Shown: positions 10,987 to 23,170 of the stretch, piece by piece | How positions within the stretch are numbered: the first letter of the stretch is position 1 | Layout: each line of letters starts with the position of its first letter | From: Macrocystis pyrifera | Lineage: Eukaryota; Sar; Phaeophyceae; Laminariales; Laminariaceae | Assembly (NCBI GenBank): GCA_031763025.1 | Contig: JASSKH010000042.1 | Location: forward strand, 2,191,001-2,255,000 | DNA length: 64,000 bases | Direction of reading: 5' to 3' | Position numbers and translations under genes: made by a program | The notes under the pieces: generated by a model | Databases searched by the model: none | The model's input: the letters and a program-made list of their open reading frames with translations, nothing else | Told to the model about the DNA's origin: nothing

Positions 10987-13420
10987 GTGAGTTCCCCAAT
11001 GCCGCCGATATTTGTTGCACTTTTTCGAAGAAAACACGCAACAACAGCAGTAAAAGTGCTTCCAGCTGTGAGCAGAGTACTCGTAGCCAAAAGCACCATG
11101 CATGATTCAGAGGTACGAGTCGAAATACGAGGAGTGTAGTTGTAGTTATAGTTGAAGGTACATTAGCACAAAAGCTAGGGACACCACACGCACCCACCCT
11201 ATGCCTTCTGCTGGAGATGCGGATGGCACTGGGAGAGATCTAGCAGAGCTCCAAGCAACTACTGCTGCTGATGCAGTACTGCTCCTGTACCAGATACACT
11301 GCTTTGCCAGTGAGCAGCGCGCTTCTTCTGAGGAGAGGGCACCAGATGCGCATTCCTAAAACACGTGTACCCAACCACCACCACCGGTCTCGAACGTATC
11401 AGCATAATACAGCGTGAAGAGCTGAACTCTGTTGCACCCTAGACTAGACTCTCACGGCTAGACTATAAGGTTGACATCGTCTGATTGACTACAGCGGGAG
11501 CGCACGTCTGCCACAAGCCGCAATTTTTGGCTTTTTTTTACCCCCTGAGAGGGCGAGAGAGCGCCGGTGAAAAGCGGAAACGGCGCGCGACTGCGGCGAG
11601 TCGGGATGGCCGAAGGCTTGTGCAGCCAATCAGATAACGCGTGGATAGCGCCACGTGCAGTCAGGCGAACCGGCGAAACATTAGCTTGTTCATCGCAAGC
11701 TTCCGTCTATCCGCTACTCGTCGATACCTGCTACTCGTATAGCATATCCCTGGTACCGGGTATCTGGTCCCAGAGTATTTATTTGTACGTGCGGCTATTT
11801 CACCGCGTCGTTGTTTATTGTACCTCTGGTATCCAGTACCAATATCATTTTTACGTATGATGCCCGCGGGTATTTCGCCGCGTCCTTGTCTCGCCACACA
11901 ACGGAATGCTGCACGCTGCAGATAGATATAATGCAGCACCAACACACGTGGGACACTACAGCTCCAACACAAGTGGTATCCCAGATACCGGGAGGCACCT
12001 GGTATACCAGGTTGCCACCTGGCATACCGTAATAATGCCAGTAAACGTCCCCCGAGGCGCTATGATTTTGCAGGTATAAAAACAGAAAAACCGTCCCGGC
12101 GCCTTTACTGTGATACCGGGGCGTTTTTTTTTAAATGATTTCGGGCATTTTGGTCCCCCGGGGTGATACGAGAAAGCAAGGGTACGCGCGGGGTAAAAGT
12201 CGGGACGGGGAACGGGACGGGACGAGACGGGAACGGGAAATCGTGTGATATTTCGTTTCCGACCGCGATTTCTCGACCCCTACCGTCGTCAGTGTATGTT
12301 CCCGACCTCTACCACCCCGCTGTAAAGTGTCGTAGTACCGTTCCCGATTACTCCCGTTCTCGCTGTCTGTCTGCCCAGACCCCACCGTTCCCACTGCTGT
12401 CTGCCCAATCCTGACTATTCCCATCCCACTGCTGTCTTTTTCGGTTTGGTTTCTTCGTTGCTTCTCTTTCTGTATGGTGTATTTTTGGTTGCTGGCGTAT
12501 GTATGTATGTTGTGTCGGCCGCACCTAGTGCGAAGGCATGGCATTGCGTAGGCTATTAATGCATTACGGTGTGTGTATTCTCTGTGTCGTAGTCTGTGAC
12601 CGCAGAGCTCGTATCTTTCTAGGGTGAAGAATCAGCACGGATACTGGGCTTGCTGGATGTCGACGAAGAACGGTTTAATGTGAAGAACACACACACACGA
12701 AATATGATGTTTTGCAATATTTCAGCGGGTGTATCTCGCAGGGGAGCACCGAATAGCATTGCCCATCATGGTCTGACACCGCCTGATATTCGTTTTTCAC
12801 CGTTCCCCCCGTGCTGTTGGTAGAGTCCTTGAGCCTTTGCGTGACGATTGCAGCGATGGGCTACTGTTCATACTGGTGGTAGTGCGAGGTAGTCAGCAGT
12901 ACGGGCAGTCGTCATCAATGGGCAAGCCATACCAAAACTGCTGCTGCGTCTTTTGAAACACTTTTAATTAGTGCAGTGCGTGCAGCACCTCCTCTTCTTA
13001 CAACCCTGCTGTGTGCATGCTGCTGTGGTACGTACCCGTGGGAATTCGACACGTCCAGGCTGTACTGCGGGTTTGTCGCCTTCGGTCCTTACCCCGTGGC
13101 GCATCATCCGGTAGCTTCACACCCCCCCGACGGAACGAAGGCGCGCAACAGATTCGTGGGCGTTCCCATGGCAGCGACGCTCGAAGCTGCATTTCCGTGT
13201 TGCCCAGTGCTGAATGTTCGAGTCCAGTCTAATCCTTAACTCCTCCCGCCACCGCCGTCGCCGCCCCGTCCCCTGCGTCCGTCCCCCCCCCCCCCCTCCC
13301 CATCTGGTGGCGTCTGGTTGTGCTTGCCTTGTTACGTGTATTCGGCCCCCACCATGCTCTCCGTGACTGGCTTGTAACGTGTCATTTTCCGGCCCAACGG
13401 TGCGACGGTGCGACGTGTAG

Positions 13421-13567
13421 TGCCACTGCAACATTTGCCAGAATTGGTCCGGCGCACCGTACCTGTGGATGGTTCTCTTTCTCGGCGAAAGGGTGAAAGT
13501 GGTGAAGGGGAAGGACAACCTCACCATCACACGGACCACCGACGCCGTGAACCGCGCGAGATGCAAG
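13421..13567 (+). CDS. GFA/CENP-V domain protein, exon 2
   Basis: 49 codons, phase 0 to 0, between acceptor GTGTAG and donor GTGTGA. It opens directly with the catalytic-type zinc motif CHCNICQNWSGAPY (Cys 30, 32 and 35 of the protein). The core strand follows (VKVVKGKDNLTI) and the exon ends at AVNRARCK, giving the first Cys of the C-terminal CxxC pair (Cys77). The polypyrimidine tract before the acceptor is weak. Confidence 0.88.
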
Positions 13568-13977
13568 GTGTGAGAGGCTGAAGAGAGAGGGCTTGGACCA
13601 AGTGCCCCACTGCTGTACATTGCTTGCCTCGTTCGTTGAAGAGTCGTCCGTTGAAAGAGCAGTCGAGCCGCGAGCAGTTGACAGTCGCGTTCAATTAGGC
13701 TGCAAGCGTCGCGAATATGGAAGGCAAGCGGCGGTCGAACGTTGTTCATGCGCACAACAGCACAGTACAGTAGAGTCCTGCGTTCCCTGGACTCCCCCCC
13801 GCCCCAGGTCGAAAATAATATTGATAGCGCGCCGCCCGTCCCTCCCCCCCAAGACATAGCGTGCGACCGAGACTGAAACGAGAAAAAGGCTATTGTACAG
13901 TAGTTGGTCCCCTTCTTAAGCCCTCTTTTTACATTATTTCCTACAAATCTTCTTCGCCTTCGCTCTCTGCACCGCAG

Positions 13978-14046
13978 TCTTGCACCTCGCACATCTACAA
14001 CAGCAAAGACGGCGAAATGTTTACCATACCAGGGGTCTACATTCAG
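13978..14046 (+). CDS. GFA/CENP-V domain protein, exon 3
   Basis: 23 codons, phase 0 to 0. Good acceptor (CTCTCTGCACCGCAG) and GTGACA donor. It starts Ser-Cys, completing Cys77-Lys-Ser-Cys80, and continues TSHIYNSKDGEMFTIPG, the family's segment after the second zinc pair. The second Cys pair is thus assembled across a splice junction. Confidence 0.86.
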
Positions 14047-14099
14047 GTGACAAGCGCGATGGGAAGGCTTTATAACACGAAAAGCACCGATACAGTACT

Positions 14100-15423
14100 G
14101 CATAGGTTGACATTTCTGCTGGGGGTGCTTCGAAGGTACTCTAGCGCAGAGCAGGAAACGTTTAGTCTTCGCGACGACGATACGCCGGACGTTGGATCTC
14201 CTCGGGAAGGTTCATGTCGGGCCTGGTTAAAGCGCGGGGAGTCCGACTATTAACTGATCAAGGCATGGTCCATGCAGATGTGAGCCCGGCGAGAACCCGC
14301 TCCTGGTGAGCAAGCCTCGCTCTGCCTTGGACGCACAGCCTGTGGTATTCTGCTCGTGGTCGCCGCTCGAGAAAGCTAATTAAAGGGAATATCGCCGCCA
14401 TGTCAACCCCTTCCAAGCGAACGGACGATAGTAGTCCACTGTGTCTGCCGAGGCAAATACCGTAGTACGGAGGGCCCCGGTCCAGAAATTTCCTCGCGGA
14501 GATTCTTGCCGCCCTATCAAAGAAGGTCGCCTACCTTCTCGTCGGGGCCCTCCATGATATGAAACCGCGCCCAGTATTTTGCGTTGTCTCTCTGACCGCC
14601 CGTGCTCGTGGGAGTCACCCTTACCCCCCCCTCCCTTCGTTCCGCTCGAAACTCGACTCAGGGGTGACCGTTTCGCATGTTGTAATTATTTTATGTTTGC
14701 CTCTCCGGTCCAAGAAGCTATCGCGAGGGGCACGACCCTTGTCCCCCGCCCCCTCTGCCCTCGACGTCGAATCTCGCCATGTTCATCTCCACACCCTGTT
14801 TTCGGTGTTTCGAGATACATGGTTGAATCGGTCAGGCTTGGCTTTGTAGCAGCGAGCAACTACGATATCAGTCCTGCACACCAAGTGCATCGATGGTGTG
14901 CCAATTCGAAAGGTCTTCTATTTTGTGCTATTTTGTGGTAGTTAGTCCTTCTCGTGGAGGGCGGGGTCTAGGGGTCTTGGACGGAAGGGGAGGGGGGGAA
15001 GGGGTACACGTTTTGCTGAGCTGAACAGTGGCCACCGCAGCCGTCGCAGAGTTTCATGAGGATCCGCGAGTTCGAGCGGCACAAGAACATCCAAGGGGAC
15101 GTTCGAAATTGCTTTTCACATCGCCGTTGTTATCTGTTACTTTCCGATCACTGCACGCACTCTGTATGGCTCGATCGCCACGTGGTAGATAAGACTGTGC
15201 TCGCTCGGTATACATGTATCTGCCCCGTCACGCGGTTTACGGGGTGCTCCTTGAGGCATACCCTCGGTACGCTCATGCCCTTCGATGACGCTTTTCTTGC
15301 GTGTATCCGTTTTTTCTCCGTTCCTTTGCAGGCACATTGCCGCGCGTATCCTTGACCAATACTTCGTGAGCCTCACCGGTAGATCATTCTGAAACGTGTT
15401 TTTTCGCGCCGCTTGTCTGGCAG
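14100..15423. other. Intron 3 of the GFA gene
   Basis: No repeat family or RNA gene was recognised here. Several short open frames on both strands carry no domain. Confidence 0.4.
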
Positions 15424-15501
15424 GGCATCCGCAACGAGGATCGGACGTTCGCGCGAGGCTTCGCGCCCTCGGCGGAGATATTCTACGGCGAACGTGTTAG
15501 T
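15424..15501 (+). CDS. GFA/CENP-V domain protein, exon 4
   Basis: 26 codons, phase 0 to 0, after the acceptor GCTTGTCTGGCAG and before a GTGAGA donor. It reads GIRNEDRTFARG then FAPSAEIFYGERVS. The FxP...eIFYgeR pattern is the usual C-terminal beta-strand region of GFA proteins (often seen as P..HIYY..R). Confidence 0.84.
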
Positions 15502-16404
15502 GTGAGACCCCTGTTCTGAAACGTATGGCCTCTCTCCTTTTCTTGCTTTCGTTCTGGTTGTCGCTTTTGTTTGGTGCTGTTTTTTGTTGTACTGTTGTAA
15601 GGCGTTTCCGATTTCAGGTTTTCGCGTACGGCGTACTCTGATACCTGATTTTAGGGTTTCGCTTTCTTGCCCTTGATGCGCGCGTCGCTTCACTACTCCC
15701 TGTTTCCCCGGTAGTGATGGCTAGGTTTTGCAGTGTTTGTTGCGGAGAGCGCGCGACGTGTGACGTGCTCCTTGCGGCCTGTTTTCGATTCAAGCCAAGC
15801 GCGCCAGGAACCCTGTCGTTTTATAGTACATACCTGGTATACTACATACAGTGAGTGTATTGGGCGATTTAGCCTTTGCGGACGGCGCATTCACGGCCTT
15901 AAAGTGGGCATCATACACACTAGTGGAATACAACGATAGCGGCGACTGGTTTCGCTGGAGTTGTCCGTTGCCAGCAAACTGAGATGCGTACGATTGTTTT
16001 TTCCATTTTGGCCGCTGGTAAGAGTTGGAACGGGATTAGGGGGCAAAGAGCGACTGTATCACAGATCGGGAGATGGATCTGATTTGATGGCCATGGGTTT
16101 TGATGGTGCGAGGAAGGCAAAGCCGGAGTGGGGGGGGGGAGTACAGGTGTATTTCTCCTGTCTCGAGAACCTTTCACCCCTCTGCCTTTTCGATCTCCCT
16201 TTTTGCTTCGTTGGGTTTATTGGCGGCTTTCAAGGGTTGCAACCTGTACGTGTACTCATATTCCTATATAGACCATCTGTGGCGTTTGCGACGATTCGCA
16301 AGCACCTGGCACGCTCTCCGAGACAGGACGACGAGTCGAACTTACCCGAGCCTAACCTCCCGCGACTCCCCTCCACCTGCCTTGTTCCCCTTTTATTTCA
16401 ATAG

Positions 16405-16743
16405 GACACGAACTTGGGTCTCCCGACCTACGACGGCTTCCCAGCAGAGAAGGAGGCCTCCTCGCCCCCCCAAGAGACCTCCCCTCCCCCCCAAACAAAA
16501 AAACAGGTTTCTGAGTTACTAAATACGCTAATCACAGAGGTAACTGTGGAGGCAGTGGTGATTTCCGAGCGCCGCAAAGGGGAGGAATCGGGGAGTTGTA
16601 TCACCCTGTGGGGTGGTCGGGGTGGGAGGGGAGGGAAGGGGAGGGCAGAGATAGATTGCGTCTGTCGTGGTGTCGGGGGCATTCAGTCTACCTCGTATGC
16701 AGCGTTCCGCCTCCTTCACACATACTGTACTGTGTCACTCTAG
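16405..16743 (+). CDS. GFA/CENP-V domain protein, exon 5 (3' end uncertain)
   Basis: The acceptor is TTTTATTTCAATAG. The exon begins DTNLGLPTYDGFPAEKE, matching the family's closing DglP...D.P segment, then becomes a Pro/Ser-rich tail. The frame is open to a stop at 16741-16743. A plausible GTAACT donor at 16540 would end the exon earlier after LLNTLITE, with any following exon unseen. The first ~20 codons are well supported. The rest, which runs into G-rich low-complexity DNA, is doubtful. Confidence 0.7.
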   Translation, partial: DTNLGLPTYDGFPAEKEASSPPQETSPPPQTKKQVSELLNTLITEVTVEAVVISERRKGEESGSCITLWGGRGGRGGKGRAEIDCVCRGVGGIQSTSYAAFRLLHTYCTVSL

Positions 16744-18600
16744 TGTGCGTGTTGTCTCATCCTGGTCTCTGCTATGAAAACGCAAGGTAGTACATTAGTT
16801 GGTGATGAGGAGTGAAGTAGTTTGCTTGATGTAATTGTCGAGTTGTCGATCGACGTTTTTACGTTAATGACCCGTGTCATGAGGTTGGTTTGTGGTGCTC
16901 GTCCTTTTGTCTCGAGGACGAACGTAAGGCCGGATAGTGGAAGCGGAGGGTTACCGGGCGCGGGCGGGGGGAAGGTCGAGGCTTTGTACGAAGCCCTTTT
17001 GACCCGGCCGCCTGTTTCTAGTTTATATATGGGCGAGATTAGATGTTTTCCAGTATTTTTCTCGCTCTCGAAATGAATGGAATGCGAGGCTTGACTTCAG
17101 CGTGTCCCCTCCTCAGTACGTCACTTACGTATGCGGAGAATCTGCGAGAGGTAACCCGACGGACCTCCGAAGTATCAGTAGTAGACAGCTGGGGAGTGCG
17201 CGTGCTACCCGACTTTGTTGAACAGTTATTAAAACTGCAGCATGTTGAACACCGTTAAAATTATGTTCAGCAGTGGTTTGTTGAACACTGGCGCTGCTGC
17301 TGTGTGCTTCCCCATTCGTTTTTTTAGATTGAGGACGTAGCTCAGCCGTTAGCTTCGATCAGCGTCTATATTTTCTGGCGGGAGGTTTGAGCTATATACT
17401 TAGTGCTCATGCTTTACTGTACAGGACGTACCCGTGGTCCCGGGGAATACATGGGAGCGGAGGGTGGTGAGGGTCTGTGCCCCGTTGACCCCGCCACACC
17501 TGCGTGCAGTAAGTTGGCGTCCCTTCGGTACAAATGTCATGTACGTCTCCGGAGATTTGAATATGTCCGAACGGTCTCTGATGTTAAAGTGGTTGAGGTT
17601 GGGGGGGTGCGCGTGCGCGCCTTTGTTGTTGAGCACCGTCTCTGCTCGTGCTACATGTTCGTCTTTCGTGAGTGAGCACGCGCATGGATCTGGACCTTCG
17701 ATCAACGTTTTTATGAGGATATTCATATGAGGTAGATTAAGTTGTGCTCATCCTTCGACGTATTGCAGGAATTCGAAGCCCGAGGACGACCGCGGGTGTT
17801 GCGACTTCTTACTAAATATTATAAAGTACGTTGACCCCGCCACCTCCTCTTTTGTGTCCGAGGGTGAGAGATGCGGTACACATGCACAGCATTCTCGCGC
17901 TGGCAGTGAGTGGAATGCCGCGATGGAGTGCGGCGGGTGTTGCCCCCGTAGCAACGTCGTCCACGCCTCCGTAGAATTTGGAGAGGAGAATCCGAAGGAT
18001 TTTCAATGGATCTCTGAAGGATTTCCGAGGGATATCCAACGTAACAGTATGTATTTTATATTTGGAGGGTTGGAGGTCTGCGCGCGTTTCGTTGAATACT
18101 ACGATTAATAGTGTGTTGAACACTGCCGCTGCTCTCCACAGCCATGCAACAGACACTGGCATGTCGTATTCGCTTCAGATTACCTGTTGACAGACACGTC
18201 TGTAACTGGTTTGATTTCAACTGGCCTGGGCGACGAGCTCCTCCTGTTAGCCTGCAAAATTAAAACACTGCGTGGGAAAGGGCGTGGGAACCGGTGTATT
18301 TGTTTTCAGCCCCTGCGGTATTGATTGCACGGGTTTCCAGCACAGAAATAAGTAGAATAAACGTACGTGTGTGACTATACCGCCAAGATAGAGGGCGCTT
18401 GGTGAGCCGCGTTTTTGGGGGCGGCTGTGATTTGGATTATTTTCTGCTTTCCTAGGCACTGCTGTGCTGTACCTGATATGTGGTAAATAGATAAACAGGC
18501 CGGACAGGAACAAGAAGTACGTACCCTAATATTTGCGAGCGAATGCGAGTTTCTAGTTTCGACGGTGCCTAAACATAGGGCCCCTTTCGAGATGGCCGAA
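16744..18600. other. Diverged direct repeats, no confident gene
   Basis: Three related segments near 16845, 17355 and 17695 share TCGATCAACGTTTTTA-like starts and end GTGCTCATCC-like about 50-60 bp later. A GTTGAACAC-rich patch recurs at 17240-17300 and 18110-18125. The open frames here carry no recognisable domain. Confidence 0.35.
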
Positions 18601-18659
18601 CCAGATGTTGCTTGGTTACAAAAGGATTTTCGGCCGCGAGATTATTTTTTTGATGTTTA

Positions 18660-18795
18660 GAGGCAATGACGAGGGGGCGAAGCGACCGAGACCGTTTCTT
18701 GCCCTTATATAGGAAAAAAAAAAAAAACTATTTAGAATAAGACAGGGCCAAGGGAGCGAAGCGACCGAGGCCGTTTTTGCCTAAATAGGCAAAAA
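18660..18795. repeat. Direct duplication around GCGAAGCGACCGAG
   Basis: GGGGCGAAGCGACCGAGACCG and GGGAGCGAAGCGACCGAGGCCG, each followed by TTTcTTGCC(T)..ATAGG and A-rich sequence, lie about 75 bp apart and form two short diverged copies. Confidence 0.6.
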
Positions 18796-19380
18796 CGCCT
18801 CTTCATGGCGGGGTGCATCCAGGTTTCCGTAATTTAATGGTCTGTTCGTCTGCTGTGTCTGTTGTGTTTTTGCATCAAAAAATAATTTCAATAACTGTAC
18901 GTGACCAATGCCCCGGCTACAGAGAGGCTTGGGCTGCCGCGTGGGACATGTTTCATTGCAAGCCTCCTCGAGTTGGCTGCGGTTCGCGTTCTGCAGTGGT
19001 TTTGATTGGTGTATGTTGAATGCGGCATATTTCATTTGTTCGGTTGTTTTGCTTTGTTTACTCCGAACGCACACGGCCCGCGGCTTGTGTCAGTCAGCCT
19101 GGCCTCAATCCACCCCTCTACTTTAAGTAAAGAGGTGAAATATCCGCCGAGAAGCTATTAATGCCAACATCACCTACTAGTACTGTATCAACGCACACAA
19201 GTTGACGACAGGTGCGAATACCCTGCTGCGCGAGGTCCTAGCGGCAGTTATTCCTACATTACGGCATAATAGTGTTGCGTCCGCTGTTATACTGTACCTG
19301 ATATTCCAGCAGGACATACCAGTACTTTGAGGAGTACTAAAACTGCTTCTGCTGTACTTACTTGAATTCCCTATTAATAT
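18796..19380. other. No feature identified
   Basis: Short open frames on both strands, without recognisable domain, repeat or RNA. Confidence 0.35.
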
Positions 19381-19399
19381 GTGTACTTAGGGTTTCTAG

Positions 19400-19765
19400 G
19401 AGAACAATTAAAAACCTGTCCGAATCGACAAAATGACAAAAAACGATACATCCGTGGATTTTTTTTTTCCATTTTACGGTACAAAAAAATAAAACCAGGT
19501 AATCGGGGCAGACCAAATCCAAGTCAGATGACGTTTATGTCATGTTTTGTCTTGGTATACCTTTTTCTGGTAAGATATGAATGTCCCTCCGTCCGCCCTA
19601 ATCAACAATATGACAAACAACGAAACCAGTGGATTTTTTGCCAGTTTGCGGTACAAAAAAAAAACAGCTAATCAGGGCACACCAAACCTAAGTTAGACGA
19701 CGTTTTCTGTCAGTTCTGTCATGGTATACCTTTTACTGGAATAATATCATTGTCTTGTCCTGTCA
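19400..19765. repeat. Two tandem copies of a ~183-bp sequence
   Basis: Shared landmarks in both copies are ATGACAAA(A/C)AACGA, GTGGATTTTTT, TTTGCGGTACAAAAAAA, AATCGGGGCAGACCAAATCC and TGGTATACCTTTTACTGG. The copies are diverged and A/T-rich. Confidence 0.65.
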
Positions 19766-19869
19766 AAGCGCAGCTTCTAATTACGAACAAAAACCGCGTT
19801 CATGAATACAAGCGCTTTCTCGTATTCATTCCAATAGTCAAACGTAGCTTATATTTCCGAAAAAATCTA

Positions 19870-20590
19870 CGGCAAGCTCCACGGCATACAACGGCAGGAC
19901 CCACGGCAAATTTCACGACAAGCCCTACGGCACTACCCACAGCAAGCCACTCAGCAAAATCCACGGCAAGCCCCACGGCAATATCCACGGCGGCAATGCC
20001 CACGGCGGCAATGCCCACGGCAACGCCCACGGCAAGCCCCACGGCAAAGCCCCACGGCAATTTCCACGGCAATCTCCACGGCAAGCCCCATGGTAATCTC
20101 CACGGCGATCTCCACGGCAGTCTCCGCACCTACCCGGTACCCTGATCTCACTCAGACCTGATTCCACTCGGACCTGAACCCACCCTGTGGGAAGTGGGGT
20201 CAGTCCCGGGTGGGATAAGAGCTGGGTGGGATCAGGGAACCCGGTGGGCCTCCGGCGGCTCCTTCGGAGGGCTAGTTATATTTCTGCACCTTGTGGGCGG
20301 GTTCAGGTCCGAGTGGGATCAGGGGCCGGGCTGTCCTCCGGCGGCTCCTGCGGACGGCATTGCTATGGCTTGCCACGGCTTTCCGTATGGTTTGACGTGG
20401 ATATTGTCGGGGGGCTTGCCGTGGGTACTAATGGGGGCCTTGCCGCGGAAACTGCCTTGGGGTTTGTCGTGGATATTGCCTTGCCGTGGATGTCTCCGTG
20501 GGCTTGCCGTGGACTTCTCATGGGGCTTGCCGTGGATATTGCCGTGGGGCTTACCGTGGACATTTCCGTGGGGCTTGTGTGCAGGTAGTG
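19870..20590. repeat. CCACGGCAAGCC minisatellite in inverted arrangement
   Basis: From 19870 to 20130 a 12-18 bp unit (CCACGGCAAGCC, CCACGGCAATAT) is repeated on the plus strand. From about 20360 to 20580 the reverse complement (GGCTTGCCGTGG, ATTGCCGTGG) is repeated. The centre (20140-20350) has its own mirrored pieces such as CTCCGGCGGCTCC. The whole could fold back on itself. A related CCATGGCAAG-type block is at 22940-23170. His/Gly- and Ala/Thr/Pro-rich frames here are repeat products. Confidence 0.8.
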
Positions 20591-20595
20591 CAAAG

Positions 20596-22920
20596 ATATA
20601 AGCTGGTAAGAGACATATACTATATATAGGGATCTCGATGATGGAAAGGGCACGTTGCTTGTAGGTTACGATCTTCTTGATACTGCTCTTGAAGTGAATT
20701 GAGAGGGAAAGAGGGACCTCGAGTGAGCGAGGGTGGGCTTCGCCGGGAACACAACTGAGCCCAGACGTTGAGCAAAACTAACCTGCATGCAAGTACAAGT
20801 CTACCGGACGTTCCCGGAGAGAAGATTCCCATACTATAGCAGAATGTTCTGCTCACAAAGGGGTTTCTAGACGGGTTCTACTGAATATTCCCTAAGCGCT
20901 ATGTGTAACCATGTAAGATTCGCATACGGGTATATTCCCAAAGCGCTGTGCAACCAAACATGATTCGCTTACGGGTATATTCCCAAAGCGCTGCGTGCAA
21001 CCATATAATATTCGCATACGGGCATATTCACATATGGTGGATGTGCTACTCCATCATATTAGCCCACCCTGAATAGTCGTAGATGCAGAACACACACGAC
21101 GATAAAAGGATGGTGATAACCGTATCATCCCAAAATAGAGAAGATAGATCGAAGATGCGGCTATCCAACAAATATATGAGGTGATAGCTCTACTCCACAC
21201 CTCGTAGTGAGGCTTCGAAGCTTCACTCGAGAAATAAGCGAGGCTGCAATGTTGCTGCGAGTGCAGTCCGAAATTACTGCATGTAAAAAAAAATGGCTCG
21301 GAACTCGAAAATAGAAGGAAACCTCTCATCAAGTCTTAGATGTTCAAAGCGTGGACAACAAGAGTCGGGGAGGGTAGGAAAAGGCTGAAGAATAAGGAGG
21401 TGCGCCTAGCTCAGCGGCCGACGTCCCCAAATGTGAAGATAGAGCAGAGATACAAACTGGTAAGAGACACAGGGATGTCGATGCTGGGCAGGGCACACTT
21501 CTTGTAGATCACGATCATCATCTTGATATACATACTGCTCCTCAAGGGAGTTGAGAGGGAGAGCTCAAGTGAGCGAGGGTGGGCTTCGCCGGGAACACAA
21601 CTCAGCCCAGACGTTGAGAAAAATGAACCTGTATGCAGGTACAAGTCTACCGGGACGTTCCCATAGAGAAGATTCCCAAACTATAACACCATGCTCTGCT
21701 CACAAGGGGGTTAGACGGGTTCCACTGAATATTCCCAAAGCGCTGCGTGCAACCATACAAGATTCGCATACGGGTATATTCCCAAAGCGCTACGTGCAAC
21801 CATACATGATTCGCATACGGGTATATTCCCAAAGCGCTACGTGCAACCATTTAATATTCGCACACGGGTATATTTTCATACGGTGGATGTGCTACTCCAT
21901 CACATTAGCCCACCCTGAATAGTCGTAGATGCAGATCACACGACGATAAAAGGATGATGACCATATCATCCCAAAATAGGGAAGAGAGATCGAAGATGCG
22001 GCTATGCAACAAATGAATATGGTGATAGATCTACTCCACACCTTGTAGTGAAGCTTCGAAGCCTCACCGAGAAATATGCGAGGCTAAATGTTGCTGCGAG
22101 TGCAGCCCGAAATTACTACATGGTAAAAATAAGTTGGCTCGGAACTCGAAAATAGAAAGAAACCTCTCATCAAGATGTGCACAACGTGGACAAGAGTCAG
22201 GGAGGGTAGGAAAAGGCTGAAGAAGCAGGTGCGCCTAGCTCAGCGATGACCAGTTCTAACCAACGTCGTCAAACGTGAAGGCAGAGCAGAGATATAAGCT
22301 GGTAAGAGACACAAGGATGTCGATGCTGGGCAGAGCACACCGCTTGTAGATCTCGATCTTCTTATCATTGCTTCTCTAGTGAGTTGAGAGGGAGAGAGAG
22401 AGCTCGAGTGGGCGAGGGTGGGCTTCGCCGGGAACACAACTCAGCCCAGACGTTGAGCAAAACTAACCTGCATTCAGGGACGAGTCTACCGGAACGTTCC
22501 CATAGAGAAGATTCCCAAATTATAACATAATGTTCTGCTTACAAGGGGGTTTCTAGACAAGTTCCACTGAACCCAAAGAGCTACGTGAAACCATAAAAGA
22601 TTCGCGTACGGGTATATTCCCAGAGCGCTACGTGCAACCTTATATGATTCGCATACGGGTATATTCCCAAAGCGCCACGTGCAACCATATACGATTTGCA
22701 TACGGGTATTCCCAAAGCGCGACGTGCAACCATGGTAAAAGATTCGCATACGGGTATACTCCCAAGGTGCCACGTGCAACCAAATAAGATTCGCATATGG
22801 ATATATCCCCAAAGCGCTACCTGCAACCGTATAATATGATTCGCCTACGGGTATATTCCCAAAGCACTACGTGCAGCCATACAAGATTCGCATACGGGCA
22901 TATTCTCATACCATGGATGT
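20596..22920. repeat. ~847-bp unit in three tandem copies with nested 47-bp minisatellite
   Basis: AGATATAAGCTGGTAAGAGAC occurs at about 20596, 21440 and 22287. Each copy continues with GGGTGGGCTTCGCCGGGAAC, CCCAGACGTTGAG, and then several head-to-tail copies of a ~47-bp unit (CCAAAGCGCTACGTGCAACC, ATACAAGATTCGCATACGGG, TATATTC). About four 47-bp units occur in the first two copies and seven in the third. The third large copy is truncated. Confidence 0.85.
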
Positions 22921-23170
22921 GCTACAGTACTACATCCCACTCGCCATGGGACTTGCGATAGGGGGGTTGTCATGGTACGTACGTCCCATGGTACCGTCGT
23001 GGGAAGCCATGGCAAGGCGCACGGCACGGGCCCTAGGCACGACCATAGCACGTGCCGTGGCAACGCCATGACCGATGGTAACCCGCGGGCCTGGCCATGG
23101 CAAGCCATGACAAGCTCCACGGCAGTGCCGCGGTTACCCGCGGGTTGCCACGGTCACAGCCGTGGTATGC

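Noticed and set aside
10575-11099. 174-codon minus-strand frame
   Set aside because: Antisense to GFA exon 1, with no recognisable domain.
13117-14103. Longest open frame in the window (328 codons, minus strand)
   Set aside because: It runs antisense across GFA exons 2 and 3, which have all family motifs on the plus strand. Its own translation is low-complexity Arg/Gly/His without a domain.
19750-20601. His-Gly-Lys / Ala-Thr-Pro repeat proteins
   Set aside because: Direct translation of the 12-18 bp minisatellite on both strands, with no start context or splice structure.
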